NCBI RefSeq assembly: GCF_036324505.1
Contig: NC_086355.1
Coordinates: 22,434,518 to 22,498,517, forward strand
DNA: 64,000 nt
Direction: 5' to 3'
Source of the DNA: Eleginops maclovinus
Lineage: Eukaryota > Chordata > Actinopteri > Perciformes > Eleginopidae
Under the pieces are notes generated by a model. The model did not search any database, was not told where the DNA came from, and saw only the letters and a list, made by a program, of their open reading frames with translations. The translations under genes were made by a program, and so were the position numbers. Shown here piece by piece: positions 12,285 through 24,361 of the stretch (the first letter of the stretch is position 1; each line of letters begins with the position of its first letter).

Positions 12285-12989
12285 TTATTTCCTCCCCAGT
12301 AGAAGCTTTGCCTTCATAACTTTGGGCACGTGTCGTATGGTCAGCGACACTCTGGTGCCTCGGGTGAGTGTCTCTCCTGGCTGGGCCCCGGCAGAAGACA
12401 GGTTCAGCACCTTGTCCGTCAGCATGTCCTCTCCCTGGGGCCGGATGCCGTGAAGGAGATGCTGGTACATGTCCTCCTGCAGGATCAGGAGACTGCGCGG
12501 CTTCACTAGCAGGGAGAAGAGGAAGCGGCTCTCCTCCGTCTGCGGTGCATCGTCCTCCTGGCTGCTGACGGGCATGTAGAAGTCCAGCAGGGTGTGAGAA
12601 CCCAGGCTGATGGTGGTGACAGTAGGGTGGTACAGAGGGCCATCCTCATGAGGCATAATCCCTTCCCCTTGTTTGTACTCATTCACCAACACATGATTGG
12701 CCGTTTTCCCACTGAATGCACCTAGAGAGGAGATTTTCTCACAGTACGTGTGGAGCCAGTCAGGAATCTTTTCTGCCAGCATGCCTTTTGGGTGTGGTAA
12801 CCCTCCCCAGTTCTGAAGCCGTCTTCCTGACAGCTGCGTCCATTTAGTTTTGGGAGAGTTAAACACTTTCTGTTGAAGGTAGGTCTCCTCCTCTTCCGTT
12901 ATGAAATCTGGGATGTGATACACTGTTGGTGGGGCCTCATTTACGACATACTGCTTCAATTCCTCCAAAATACAAGCTGGGTGTTCCAT
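12285..12989 (-). CDS. alkbh6: Alkylated DNA repair protein alkB homologue 6
   Basis: Fe(II)/2-oxoglutarate dioxygenase of the AlkB family; substrate in cells poorly defined. One uninterrupted 234-residue frame (human 238). Diagnostic stretches: WTQLSGRRLQNWGGLPHPKG, ANHVLVNEY, GEGIMPHEDGPLYHPTV and RGTRVSLTIRHVPKV. Iron ligands are H114 and D116 (HED) and the distal H180 (LLHGI); R213 and R219 of RVSLTIR are the likely 2-oxoglutarate contacts. The ATG at 12989 lies a few bases after a splice-acceptor-like TTTTCTAAAG, so a leader exon is spliced on; a GTAAAG donor near 14352 may end it. The poly(A) signal AATAAA overlaps the stop codon. Human ALKBH6 has introns in its coding region; here there are none, suggesting intron loss or an old retrocopy. 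All key residues are intact. Confidence 0.95.
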   Translation of the reverse strand: MEHPACILEELKQYVVNEAPPTVYHIPDFITEEEETYLQQKVFNSPKTKWTQLSGRRLQNWGGLPHPKGMLAEKIPDWLHTYCEKISSLGAFSGKTANHVLVNEYKQGEGIMPHEDGPLYHPTVTTISLGSHTLLDFYMPVSSQEDDAPQTEESRFLFSLLVKPRSLLILQEDMYQHLLHGIRPQGEDMLTDKVLNLSSAGAQPGETLTRGTRVSLTIRHVPKVMKAKLLLGRK

Positions 12990-13683
12990 GCCTCCTTTAG
13001 AAAAGTCAACATGAAATGCTTGTTAAAACCCAGGTAAACAGAGGGCTAATGCTAGCTAAAGCTCCCTGGTCGTGGCAAAAAGTGTACCACAGCCTTGTTT
13101 AAAACTACTTTACAGGAGTAAAAAATGACGGAAAATCTACCAGTGTCGTCTAAAATATGTATTGAACATACAATTTGTTATTATTCACGATCTAATAGTA
13201 ACCTTTCACCTATCCGCTAGCAACAGGATGTCCCTCGATACTCACAGCAGTAATATTAAGATGTGATCCGAGGCATTTAAGTGTATTTTGATAGCTTTAG
13301 CAACATTCAGCTCCCCTGAGCCCTGTACATTTTAAGCCTACAGCACAAAAAAATACAGTACACTGAGAGTCAAAAAGATACAAATTTAAGGACACATGAA
13401 AAGTACTGGTTTGTTCAACACAACCACACAAATCAAAGTAAGGACGCATTTAATCTTTTGATATCTTAGTGTTAAAAAATAATTTTACTCTAACCCAAAT
13501 TAAGTCTATTAGTTAAAGGTTACCAAAAAGTAGCTTGAATTCGGGTTTTTAGGTTGTTTTTTTCTTCTATTTATTAACCCCTAAATGGCAGTTGTCTGAT
13601 GCTGTGAAATTCAAGAGACATGTCAACACTTTGAGTTATTTCAGATATACTATTTAGAATGTTAATATGTTGCCTTCAAACAA

Positions 13684-14180
13684 CCAGAGATGGAAAAAGT
13701 ACTTAGATTATTTACTGAATTAAAAGTAGCAATATAACAGTGTAAAATTACTCAAGTAAAAGTCCTGCATTCAAAATTGTACTGAAGTAGAAGTAAAAGT
13801 ATTAGCATCAAAATATACTTTGGGTACCAAAAGTAGAAGTACATTTTGCAGAATAGATCATTTAAGAATGATATATTTTTATGAATTGTATCATAATTAA
13901 TGGTTCAACCTCTGGAGTTACTTTATATAGTAGTTTTCCCTATAATAATGTACTAGTTAATTTATATTTTGTATTAATAATCAACATCTGCAAAGTAGTT
14001 AGTAACTCCATTTGTAAAATAAATGAAGTGGTGTTAAAAGTACAGCATTTGCCTTCAAAATATAGTGGATAAAAGTATGAATAAGCGTTATCTCAAAATA
14101 CTCAAGTAAAGTACACGTACCTACATGTTTGACTTAAGAACAGTACTTGGGTAAATGTACTTAGTTACATTCCACCGCTG
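13684..14180 (+). mobile_element. Non-autonomous hAT-like element, GGTGGAA-ended family
   Basis: Begins CAGAGATGGAAAAAGTACTT and ends GTTACATTCCACCGCTG, an inverted pair. The inside is made of repeated AAGTAAAAGT and AAAGTAC phrases with no coding. Related pieces lie near 15430-15605, 23125-23820 and 24470-24940, and a reverse one around 53350-53700. Confidence 0.65.
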
Positions 14181-14352
14181 ACAACACTGAGCACGGCATT
14201 TCTGGTAACCGGGAAGGCAGCACAGCCCGCTGCTACATAGTGAAGGCTGATTTCAATGGGCCATGTTTGTAACACATAACACACACCAGCTACCCACACA
14301 TATCACATAACGCACATTGTACAGTTTTAATGACAGTAAATCAACTTTACCT

Positions 14353-14883
14353 CTTCTGACATCAAAACGTTGATGAAGATGTTGTAAAGTCAGGAAGCAG
14401 TCAGTCGCTGAACTCCATGCGCACGCATTAGTGCACCGGACTTAAATGTCCCCCTAGAAAATCATTCATTTTTTGGACCTATACTTTATTTTCTACACGA
14501 TTATTCAAGTTATTGGCTATTTCTGGTTAGAATTGAAGTAACATTAATAATTGTATATTTAAGGTGTATTGTCAATTTTTGTATTCGTGTCGAGAAGTCT
14601 GTACTTTATCAGAGGTCAAAAACCTGGTGGTGCACGGAATTATTTTCATGTGACACAGCCACACGCGTTAGAGTAGACAGAAAACTAATTGTGTTTTCTG
14701 CTCGGAACTCGACAAGGTTGTTGTTTTTTCTCTCGTTTGTTCATTCTCTTGAAACCTTATGTCATGCCTTTGCTATTTTAGTCTCCGTTTTTAATTTTAT
14801 TTACGAGTTTACAAATCAATGGGAAATGATGTGAGGTCACACTCTTTTTTTTCACTGTTTTAACTCCTAGAAGGGGCATAACC
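14353..14883. promoter_or_regulatory. Divergent alkbh6/osgepl1 promoter region
   Basis: alkbh6 runs left and osgepl1 starts at 14884. On the minus strand GAAGAG/GTAAAG at 14352 could close a non-coding alkbh6 exon. The interval contains no protein features. Start sites are inferred. Confidence 0.4.
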
Positions 14884-17800
14884 ATGTTCCCTACAAAAGT
14901 AAAAAGGCTGCTACAGTTAAGACACACATTGTGGTTATGTCCTTCGTTTAAAGCCGCTTGTTCCAGGCTAGTGTTGGGCATTGAGACAAGCTGTGATGAC
15001 ACTGGAGCTGCTGTGATGGACGAGACAGGGAAAATACTGGGGGAGTCTCTACACTCACAGAAAGAAGTCCATCTCAGGTGGGTTGCATTCAGTTTACTGC
15101 TTTAAGGCTTTTAAAAAAATGTTTATCTCACTTGGACCTTATTATATGGGGGCAAATCAGTCACAAAATTAATAAAATGCATTCATCAATTTGTAGCTAC
15201 AATTCAGAGGTAAATAATTTACTCGACTACATTTATTTAACACCTTTAATAACTTTGGATTAATGATGTGAAATATATATCAACCATTAAATCAGACTTT
15301 GGTTACAGCTGAAGTAAATTAAAAAGCTTCCCTGCAGAAGGCTATACAAACTCATTAAAACTAGCTGCACCTATACCAGCTTTGATAACACTTTAATGCA
15401 TCAATACTCATCATATATTATTCTGAAATGGACCAATCTGCCAAATGAGATCTTTTACTTTCGGTGCTTGAAATATTCTTTGATGCCAATACTTTTCTAC
15501 TGTTACTTAAGTAGTATTTTGACTGCAGGAATTTTACCTTTTAAAAGAGTACTTCTACACTCTGGTACTTTGACTTTTGCTTAAGTACTCGTTCTGAGTA
15601 CTTACTGGTTATATCTCTTCCCTCTTGAATGCTGCAGGACTGGAGGCATCATCCCCACAGTGGCCCAGCAGCTCCACAGAGAGAACCTAGAGCGGGTGGT
15701 GCAGGAGGCTCTGGAGAGGAGCGTTGTGGCCCCCAGCCAGCTCTTCGCTGTGGCCACCACTGTGAAGCCTGGCCTGGGCCTGAGCCTGGGCATCGGGCTG
15801 GACTTCAGTCGGAGGTTTGTGAGGCGGCACAACAAGCCCTTCATCCCCATCCACCACATGGAGGCCCATGCTCTCACCGTCAGGATGCTCCAACCGGTTC
15901 CCTTCCCCTTCCTGGTGCTGCTGGTCTCTGGAGGTCATTCGCTGCTCGCTGTGGCTCGAGGGGTGGACGACTTCCTGCTTCTGGGTCACTCTATGGATGA
16001 AGCTCCCGGAGATACGATGGATAAAGTAAGGTCATAAAGGGATTGTTCCATTCAAAAATACAAATGTTTCCTCTATACCTACATACACTGCCTGGCCAAA
16101 AAAAAGCTCACAAGCCTGTGGGGGCAGTGCTGTGATCTGGGGTTGCTGCAGTTGGTCTGGTCTAGGTTCAGCAACGTTATATGCCCAAAGAATGAGGTCA
16201 GCTGACTACCTGAATACACTGAAGGACCAGGTTATTCCATCAATGGAGTTTTTCTTCCCTGATGGCACGGGCATGTTCCAAGATGACAATGCCAGGATCC
16301 ATCGGGCTCAAATTGTGAAAGAGTGGTTCAGGGAGCATGAGACATAATTTTCACACATGGATTGGCCACCACAGAGTCCAGACCTGAACCCGATTGAGAG
16401 TCTTTGGGATGTGCTGCATAAGACTTTGCGCAGTGGTCCGAATCTCCTGTCATCAATACAATATCTTGGCGAAAAATTAATGCAAGACAGAAATAAATGT
16501 TGCGAAATTGCAGAAGCTTGTGGAAACGATGCCACGGCGAATGCATGCCGTAATCAAAGCTAAAGGCGGTCCAACGAATTGTTAGAGTGTGTGACCTTTT
16601 TTTTTGCCAGGCAGTGTATCTAGCATTTTTCTGCCATTTATCAATCAAGGTCAGGGGCTATTCAACTCTTTGAGGCCAGGGAACGCTTACAGGGAAATTG
16701 TGATGTGTGCCATGTTGTTGAAGCACTATGAGCTGCACCTGGTGTATGGAAAAAGCTATACAAATAAAGCTTTATTTACCGCAACGCAAACCAAGTGCCA
16801 TGTTGATCCATTGATCTACATGGCAGTTGACTTGTGTCTCTCAGAGCGCCTAAAATGAATTTGAAAAGCTGAACAGCAATTTCTTTTACCCTTGCTTTAA
16901 TGGCCTTCTCCTTTGCTCTGCTGTACAATCACCTAGTTTGTTGAGAAGTTTCATTTGGTAGAAAGAAAATACTTCCTACAACGGCTAATAAGGTCCGTAG
17001 ATTTTCTTCAGTAACCGGGTCGGGATTTCTTGAAAGAGACATTACTGTTGAAGTTTTCAAATGTATTTTTTGGCACTTTAAGCACCGCAAACCAAGTGCC
17101 ATATTACGGGAGTTTTACATTAATTTCACATTAAATAAACATATTTTCTGATTTCATGTTGTTCAATTTGTGTATTCAAACACCTAATGTTTTTCTTTTT
17201 CTGATTCAGGTTGCAAGGCGTTTGTCCCTCATAAAACACCCGCAGTGCTCAACACTGAGTGGAGGACAGGCTATAGAGCTTCTAGCGAAGGATGGAGACA
17301 GGGCAAGGTTCCCGTTCAGGACCCCCATGGGACAAACCTACGACTGCTGCTTTTCTTTTGCTGGGCTACGGAATCAAGTCAACATGGCGATTATGAAAAA
17401 AGAGGCAGAGGAAGGTATGAGGATACCACACATGGTCTCAGAAATGACAAACATGAGTACTGCACTGAACTGCACTCAACTGGGATCATACATGTTAAAT
17501 GTTTACCTTGCTTTTCATGCAAATGGAAAGACAAAGTGTCTAAAATGAAACGCATGTAAGAATATTATTCTTTTGGAAAATGTAAAACAAACTAAAAACA
17601 AAAGTACATAGCAAATGCAATACAAGATGAATAGAGGTTTAAGATCTGGAAGCTTCGGCTATAATATATTACAATCGAGCTTTCCTACTTTTCTCCAATG
17701 TATGACATGCATTTTTCACCATGTCTTGATGGCAAAAAAAATGATGGGTTAAGTTAGTAAGATGCAAGCCATAAAATAAACACACTCTAGATAATGTTTG

Positions 17801-18961
17801 TTTAAAAAAAGTATACCTTCTGACGCTAGTTCCCTAGTATTCTCACATGTTGACAGAAACTGTGACTGGTGTGTAACTTTGACCCTCTGCAGGTGTAGAG
17901 CAGGGGACTCTGCTGTCCTGTGTGCAGGACATTGCAGCCGCCACACAGCACACAGTGGCCTCTCATCTGGCAAAGCGCACGCACAGAGCCATTGTGTTCT
18001 GCAAGGAGAACGGCCTGCTGCCATCCAGCAATCCCACCCTGGTGAGTGAGAAAAACAAACAAAATTCAAACGTACACAAGGTTCAGGAAAAAAAGGCTAA
18101 TAATTCAAATGTTTTAACTAGAAATCAAATGGTTATCTTTCAGGCAGAATAAAGGTGTTGTTAAATATTCAAACTCTGACTTGTTTATGACAAAAAATAT
18201 ATAACTCTACAAGCTCGAAGAATGGGTGACTGCTATTACATGCGTATTAGATCAGTTAAATCCAAATAATGAAACCTAAATATAAATAAATAGCCGGTGA
18301 AAATATTCAATACCAAATTAAAGGTGTACACATAAAATAGTAAAGAACAACAATGGCCAGCTGTTTTCGGAAACTAAAGAAGTAGTTCACCCACAAAATG
18401 TGTATACAGTTAAAGCCCACAGAGAGGGTTTTGGTATCTGAAAGTACTGAACACTGTGCCTTCTGATTTGATTATTTGTCAATAATGCTTCTTTGACAGG
18501 TCCTGTCTGGAGGAGTAGCCAGCAATCAGTACATCCGCAAGACTCTGAGCATCATCACTGAGACAACAGGACTACACCTGGTCTGCCCTCCTGCCGAATT
18601 CTGCACTGACAACGGAGTGATGATTGCATGGTGGGTATATTGAGGTTCAGTAAAGCTTGACGTGAATCTAATTGGATGATTTGCCCCTGTTGAGTTCCTT
18701 TTTGTCTTTTTATACCAGGAATGGTGTTGAGCGCCTGAGAGAAGGGAAAGGAATACTACCTCCTAATGTGGATGTCTCCTATGAGCCAAAGTAAGTATTT
18801 ACAATTTCAGTTGATAGCAATCAACAATAATATTAATCCTATCATACCATCAGATCTCATGCGTGTTGTATTGCAGGGCGCCGCTTGGTGTGGACATGAT
18901 CGCCGAGGTGAGGGCGGCGGCCATCCGGCTGCCGTCCATCCGGATCAAGATCCCCAACTGA
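14884..18961 (+). CDS. osgepl1: tRNA N6-adenosine threonylcarbamoyltransferase, mitochondrial
   Basis: Qri7/TsaD-type enzyme that attaches threonylcarbamoyl to A37 of mitochondrial ANN-decoding tRNAs. Seven exons join in phase: 14884-15077, 15638-16025, 17210-17414, 17893-18041, 18500-18630, 18719-18790, 18877-18961 (1,224 nt, 407 residues; human 414). The N-terminus is rich in Lys/Arg without acidic residues, fitting a mitochondrial presequence. Then come [13 protein letters not shown] (nucleotide-binding start), the metal-binding H138 and H142 in [40 protein letters not shown] and [18 protein letters not shown]. Every junction has a GT donor and AG acceptor. Intron 2 hosts a Tc1 remnant and intron 1 a hAT-like fragment. 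A poly(A) signal ATTAAA lies near 19044. No lesion seen. Confidence 0.97.
15430..15605 (-). repeat. Fragment of the GGTGGAA-ended hAT-like repeat in osgepl1 intron 1
   Basis: Read on the minus strand it shows the AGTACTTAAG, AAAGTAC and AAAATACTACTTAAGTAAC phrases typical of the family at 13684-14180. Limits are approximate. Confidence 0.45.
16086..16616 (+). mobile_element. Deleted Tc1-like element inside osgepl1 intron 2
   Basis: Ends CACTGCCTGGCCAAAAAAAA and TTTTTTTTTGCCAGGCAGTG are inverted, with TA on both sides (16084-16085, 16617-16618). The 531-bp body keeps the C-terminal part of a Tc1 transposase: [15 protein letters not shown], then [17 protein letters not shown] (second catalytic Asp) and [18 protein letters not shown] (catalytic Glu). 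A stop after REHET interrupts it. The DNA-binding N-terminal half is missing. Confidence 0.9.
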
Positions 18962-19381
18962 GGGGCTGCTGCTTTTGTTGTGTCACTCCTACATGAACCA
19001 GGATCAGAGTATATATTGTGTATATACTGTATATGTACAAACACATTAAAAAGCCATTTTTTTATGAACATGCTTTTCATACATCCCAAAACTCTCTAAA
19101 ATACAATTTCCATCACAGTGAAATACCTCCGAGTTCTGCATTAGATTCAATAATCTAAATATACAGCCTAAGCTAGTATTGAAATGTTTCAGAATCAGTC
19201 TTTCAAAACAGCCAACGATTGAAACGTTCTCAAATTATTTGGAAACGGATAACAAATGTATTGGGACCAGCAACACTTAAAGTGAGTTTGAATTTGAGAA
19301 GTGTCAAATCTTTTAAGTATCTGAAAGATTTGACACTTCACTGGACCAAAGTTGGCAGGTTTTATATTTCATGTTACAATA
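18962..19381. other. osgepl1 3' UTR and downstream DNA
   Basis: Holds a likely poly(A) signal near 19044. Otherwise no features; a short inverted pair around AAATCTTTTAAGTATC / GATTTGACACTT at 19306-19337 is seen. Confidence 0.4.
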
Positions 19382-19383
19382 TA

Positions 19384-20984
19384 CAGTGGGGCAAAAAAGT
19401 ATTTAGTCAGCCACCAATTGTGCAAGTTCTCCCATTTAAAAAGATGAGAGAGGCCTGTAATTTTCATCATAGGTACACTTCAACTATGAGAGAAAGAATG
19501 GGGGAAACAATCCAGGAAATCACATTGTAGGATTTTTAATGAATTAATTGGTAAATTCCTCGGTAAAATAAGTATTTGGTCACCTACAAACAAGCAAGAT
19601 TTCTGGCTCTCACAGACCTGTAACTTCTTCTTTAAGAGGCTCCTCTGTCCTCCACTCGTTACCTGTATTAATGGCACCTTTTTGAACTCGTTATCAGTAT
19701 AAAAGACACCTGTCCACAACCTCAAACAGTCATACTCCAAACTCCACTATGGCCAAGACCAAAGAGCTGTCAAAGGAGACCAGAGACTAAATTGTAGACC
19801 TGCACCAGGCTGGGAAAACTGAATCTGCAATAGGTAAGCAGCTTGGTGTGAAGAAATCAACTGTGGGAGCAATTATTAGAAAATGGAAGACATACAAGAC
19901 CACTGCTAATCTCCCTCGATCTGGGGCTCCACGCAAGATCTCACCCCGTGGGGTCAAAATGATCACAAGAACGGTGAGCAAAAATCCCAGAACCACACGG
20001 GGGGACCTAGTGAATGACCTGCAGAGAGCTGGGACCAAAGTAACAGAGGCTACCATCAGTAACACACTACGCCGCCAGGGACCTAAATCCTGCAGTTCCA
20101 GACGTGTCCCCCTGCTTAAGCCAGTACATGTCCAGGCCCGTCTGAAGTTTGCTAGAGGGCATTTGGATGATCCAGAAGAGGATTGGGAGAATGTCATACG
20201 GTCAGATGAAACCAAAATAGAACTTTTTGGTCAAAACTCAACTCGTCGTGTTTGGAGGAGAAAGAATGCAGAGTTGCATCCAAAGAACACCATACCTACT
20301 GTGAAGCATGGGGGTGGAAACATCGTGCTTTGGGGCTGTTTTTTTGCAAAGGGACCAGGACGACTGATCCGTGTAAAGGAAAGAATGAGTGGGGCCATGT
20401 ATCGTGAGATTTTGAGTGAAAACCTCCTTCCATCAGCAAGGGCACTGAAGATGAAGCGTGGCTGGGTCTTTCAGCATGACAATGATCCCAAACACACCGC
20501 CAGGGCAACGAAGGAGTGGCTTCGTAAGAAGCATTTCAAGGTCCTGGAGTGGCCTAGTCAGTCTCCAGATCTCAACCCCATAGAAAATCTTTGGAGGGAG
20601 TTGAAAGTCCGTGTTGCCCAGCGACAGCCCCAAAACATCACTGCTTTAGAGGAGATCTGCATGGAGGAATGGGCCAAAATACCAGCAACAGTGTGAAAAC
20701 CTTGTGAAGACTTACAGAAAACGTTTGACCTCTGTCATTGCCAACAAAGGGTATATAACAAAGTATTGAGATGAACTTTTGTTATTGACCAAATACTTAT
20801 TTTCCACAATCATTTGAAATAAATTCTTTAAAAATCCTACAATGTGATTTCCTGGATTTTATTTTCTCATTCTGTCTCTCATAGTTGAGGTATACCTATG
20901 ATAACAATTACAGGCATCTCTCATCTTTTTAAATGGGAAAACTTGCACAATTGGTGGCTGACTAAATACTTTTTTGCCCCACTG
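19384..20984 (+). mobile_element. Full-length Tc1-like transposon, 1.6 kb
   Basis: TA-flanked (19382-19383, 20985-20986). The two ends, CAGTGGGGCAAAAAAGTATT and its reverse complement AATACTTTTTTGCCCCACTG, start long inverted repeats of about 160 bp that reach GGAAATCACATTGTAGGATT on the left and AATCCTACAATGTGATTTCC on the right. It carries one transposase gene with two inactivating lesions (next entry). Confidence 0.95.
19749..20769 (+). pseudogene. Tc1-like transposase, inactivated
   Basis: Cut-and-paste transposase with a bipartite helix-turn-helix DNA-binding region ([19 protein letters not shown], then [13 protein letters not shown]) followed by a DD34E catalytic domain: first Asp in [12 protein letters not shown], second in [12 protein letters not shown], Glu in [15 protein letters not shown]. 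From the ATG at 19749 codon 14 is TAA (19788-19790), in a spot where the family is open. Near the end, GCAACAGTGTGAAAACC puts a TGA in frame at 20694-20696, and the expected tail (ENLVKTYRKRLTSVI, ending at 20769) continues in another frame, consistent with loss of two bases from a GTGTGTG run. Between the lesions 282 codons are open, so inactivation is recent. Confidence 0.9.
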
Positions 20985-20986
20985 TA

Positions 20987-23120
20987 CATGTGTGAAAAAC
21001 TGTGTTAGTGTTCGAGACAGTTTTAATTATTTTAAGTCTTAAATTGAACTTACCATAAGTTGTAGGAACTCTGATGCCTTTATTTTTTTAATAATAAAGG
21101 CATCATATTCATCAATACAATAAATGAGTTTAGCCGACCAATCTTTATGCTTACTGTAAATGATAAATGTTCAACACATTTTAAATGGGACATTTATGTT
21201 GAAGAACACACACGGTGTTTGAACATTTTGAGATTTAAAAATCTAAAAATATCAATCTTAAGTTGTACTGCTCAGTTGCACAGGTGGATGTTCTATGCCA
21301 CCTGAAAGGCAGATGAACCTTCTTTCATAATGGAAATGAGTATTTACTGTTTCTTTTGTACAAAGGTGCTTTCTGTCCATAGCCTGTGGTTTTACAAGAC
21401 AGAAACAGCTTCACAATCATCAATCCAGGTATGTCTGCCTCTAAAATGATTACTCATGACATATGGTTCACAAAATATATTTAAAAGTCAAGTCAACTTT
21501 ATTGTCATTTGCTCTATTGGTGTCACACAGAACCTCATTCTGTTTCTCCCCATACCAGAGAACAAAAGTATATAAAATAAATATAACATATGCAATTAGA
21601 TTGCAATGGACAATCACAGATACATTAATGGTGTTGCATTAGAGAGAGGCTACTGAAATGAAAGGGATTATAGCAGTGTCAAACAAATCACTAAACAATA
21701 AAACAAATACAAGTTAATACAAAAAGGAAATTAAAAAAAACTGATGTGAGACCGGTTTTACGTACAGCCTACGTTTAGAGATGCGGGTAAAGAGGAAAAG
21801 AGAGGGTTGTGTTTTCTTACACTTTGTGAGTCTGCTTACACACCAGGGACACATATCTCTGTATGAAAGACATCAAAGAGTGCATTTTGCATAATAGGGG
21901 ACCTTTAAATCATTGAACGGTTTTCTATAAGGCCTGTTACACTTTTGTCTGCTTTGAAACAGTGGCACCACTGTTTCATTTGCCAGCATGAGTCATGTCC
22001 CAGCACAAGTTTATGGAGCTTTTATTTTGTGAGCAGCCGGAAATACAGTATCTGTATCTATCTGCTGCTTCCATGAACCTGAAGCATGCTCCGACAACAT
22101 TTATCGAGAACCACGTGACTCCCGGATAGCTAAGAATTGGAAGAATCCGGAAGAAACACGATTTACGTCAGAGGTCTATCGAAGTGATCCTCCTTATTTG
22201 AATCAGTCAGCAAAACGGCAAAAGTGACTAATCGTAATCAGAAGGTAAAACAATAAAACAATAGATGTTCACTCCGCCATGTTCTAGAAGAAGAAGAAAC
22301 CCTTAATGGTCCCACAGAAGGGAAATTTACATTCTGCATTTGACCCATCCTAGTGTTAGGAACAGTGTGCTGCCATATGTATGCTGCCCAGGGAGCAGCG
22401 TATGTAACAGTACCTTGTTCAGGCACTTGGTCTTTCGGGGACTTGAACCACTTACTTTCTGGTTCCACCGACGCTCTTAAGAAAGAAGTTTCAACATTAT
22501 TTTTAAATTCATTATTTGTCCTTGTATTTTCTTTTTTTGTGAACAACTGACCACATCCAGAATATTGCATAAAGCCCCCATTTTAATACATTTCGGAATG
22601 GTTGCCCAGGACTTACTGCCCAGTAAAATATAGAACAAAAAACACACACTTAAAGGAGTAGAAATATTAGGCTTCAGGGAGAAAATATACGATAATTCAT
22701 CTATAAATATCATTAATATACAATATTATGGGAAATCTGATTAATTGTTGCAAATTGAGACTTCCGTTTGTTGATGGATTAAGCAGCCTCAATATTCCCA
22801 GGCTGTTTTTTATTGTGTAAAATGTGCTGGAAAGTGGGGCAAGAACATTTTTGAAGAGAGCAGTTTTTAAAAAGGGCAGGCTCTGTTGCTTTAAGATGTC
22901 AATAAAGTATCATTCAGACTGCACTTGCACTCAACTGAATGCAGCCATGATGTATATAAATCACACCTGTGTGGTCCTGGTTTGCTTGTTTAAATGTGTC
23001 GAGTGAAAAAGTTGTAGGGTCCAGCTATCTAATAGTGAAAAGAAATGCAGACAATGGAAACATGATATTCCTGTTTGAAAGGGTTAAACTCTAGTTCAAC
23101 TGACATTGAGTTTGTGTCTT
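20987..23120. other. Intergenic region rich in old repeats
   Basis: No gene recognised. Contains a repeat with TCAAGTCAACTTTATTGTCA at 21487-21560 and another at about 22290-22475 (GAAATTTACATTCTGCATTT, then GGGACTTGAACCACTTACTT), both recurrent in fish genomes. The rest is AT-rich and featureless. Confidence 0.45.
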
Positions 23121-24039
23121 GGACAGAGGTGGAAGTACTCAGATTATTAATTTAAGTAAAAGTAGCAATACTTCAGTGCGAACTCAGGTACAAGGTACAT
23201 TTTAATCAGATATCTTAAAACGATTGGTGCATTTATGGGTTTGTGACTTCAGTGTTGTACCTTACATGTTGTACCTGGTTGAAGGTGGGGTTTATTCGAA
23301 TGACTTATACTTAGCATATAATCAGAGGGGGGAGAAGTATTCAGATCTTGTACTTGAGTAAAAGTCGAAGTACCAGAGAGGAGGAATACTCTGTTACAAG
23401 TAAAAGACCTGCATTCAAAATTGTAGTCAAGTAAAAGTACAAAAGTAATAAGCATGAAAATATACTTAAAGTACCAAAAGTTAAAGTAGTCATTGTGCAG
23501 ATTTTAGAATAATATGCAGCCATTTTAGAATAGTAGGCTATATATAATATGTTTTGATTAGAATTAATGTATGAATTTACTCCATGTGTAACTACAGTCT
23601 GATTTAAGTGCTGATTATATTTCACATCATTAATACATTCTGCAAAGTAACTAAAGGTACTATTAACTAAATGTAGTTGAGTGCACCATTTACCTCTGCA
23701 TTGTAGTAGAGTAGAAGTGCCTTAGCAAAAATGGAAACACTCAGTAAAGTACAAGAACCTCAAAATTGTACTTTAGTACAGTTCATGGGTAAATTTACAT
23801 ACGGTAGTTACTTCCTACCCCTGCCTTTAATAATATAAATAATGTGTGTTGAATAATATTTTTGTATTAAAAACCTAAATATGCAGCTACAAGTAACTTA
23901 ATATGTAAAAAATAAATAAAAAGTAGTAGGCCTATAGTGTGAAAATACTTTTAAGTCAAATACAAGCGCCTCACTTTACTAAGGAACAGCATTCGACTGC
24001 ATCCCGCCACTGATCTTGGATTCAGTCAGAGTTGTCGTT

Positions 24040-24361
24040 CGGTATCAGCTCACGGAAACGAGTTCAAAAAGAAGGGAGCTAACAAACGAGTCGTTGAAAA
24101 CAACACGTGCCCTTATTTTGTGAACAAGGATGTTGTGTAAATCGTGTACACTCCGGTTGACTTGACAGAGCTCAACGGGACGGTTTTCCGAGAATCACGT
24201 GGTGTGTGGGAGTACAGCTGAATAAAAAAAACGCCCTATTTGTTTCACTCGCAACAGGAGCGATAAGGGCAGCACTGTTCGTTACTTTCTGATTTACATT
24301 ACGTTCCTGCTGCTCTTTCGAGAAACATCAAGAACAAACAACAACAACAACAACCACAGGT
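24040..24361 (+). promoter_or_regulatory. Candidate promoter and leader exon, copy 1 (possibly of the STAT gene)
   Basis: Contains E-box CACGTG at about 24104 and 24196, a GAS-type palindrome TTCCGAGAA at 24186-24194, and GAATAAAAAAAACGCC near 24222. It ends in a leader-like ACAACAACAACAACCACAG followed by a GTAAGG donor at 24360. STAT1 genes are commonly self-induced through such sites. The link to the STAT gene 5.4 kb downstream is inferred from strand and position. Confidence 0.4.

Noticed and set aside
15602..16000. Overlapping frames of about 100 codons on both strands
   Set aside because: Shadows of osgepl1 exon 2, whose GC-rich codons lack stops in other frames.
24300..24359. An ISRE (GAAANNGAAA) in the candidate STAT promoter
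   Set aside because: CTTTCGAGAAACAT and GAGTGAAACAAA give only half sites; only the GAS-type TTCNNNGAA is a full match.
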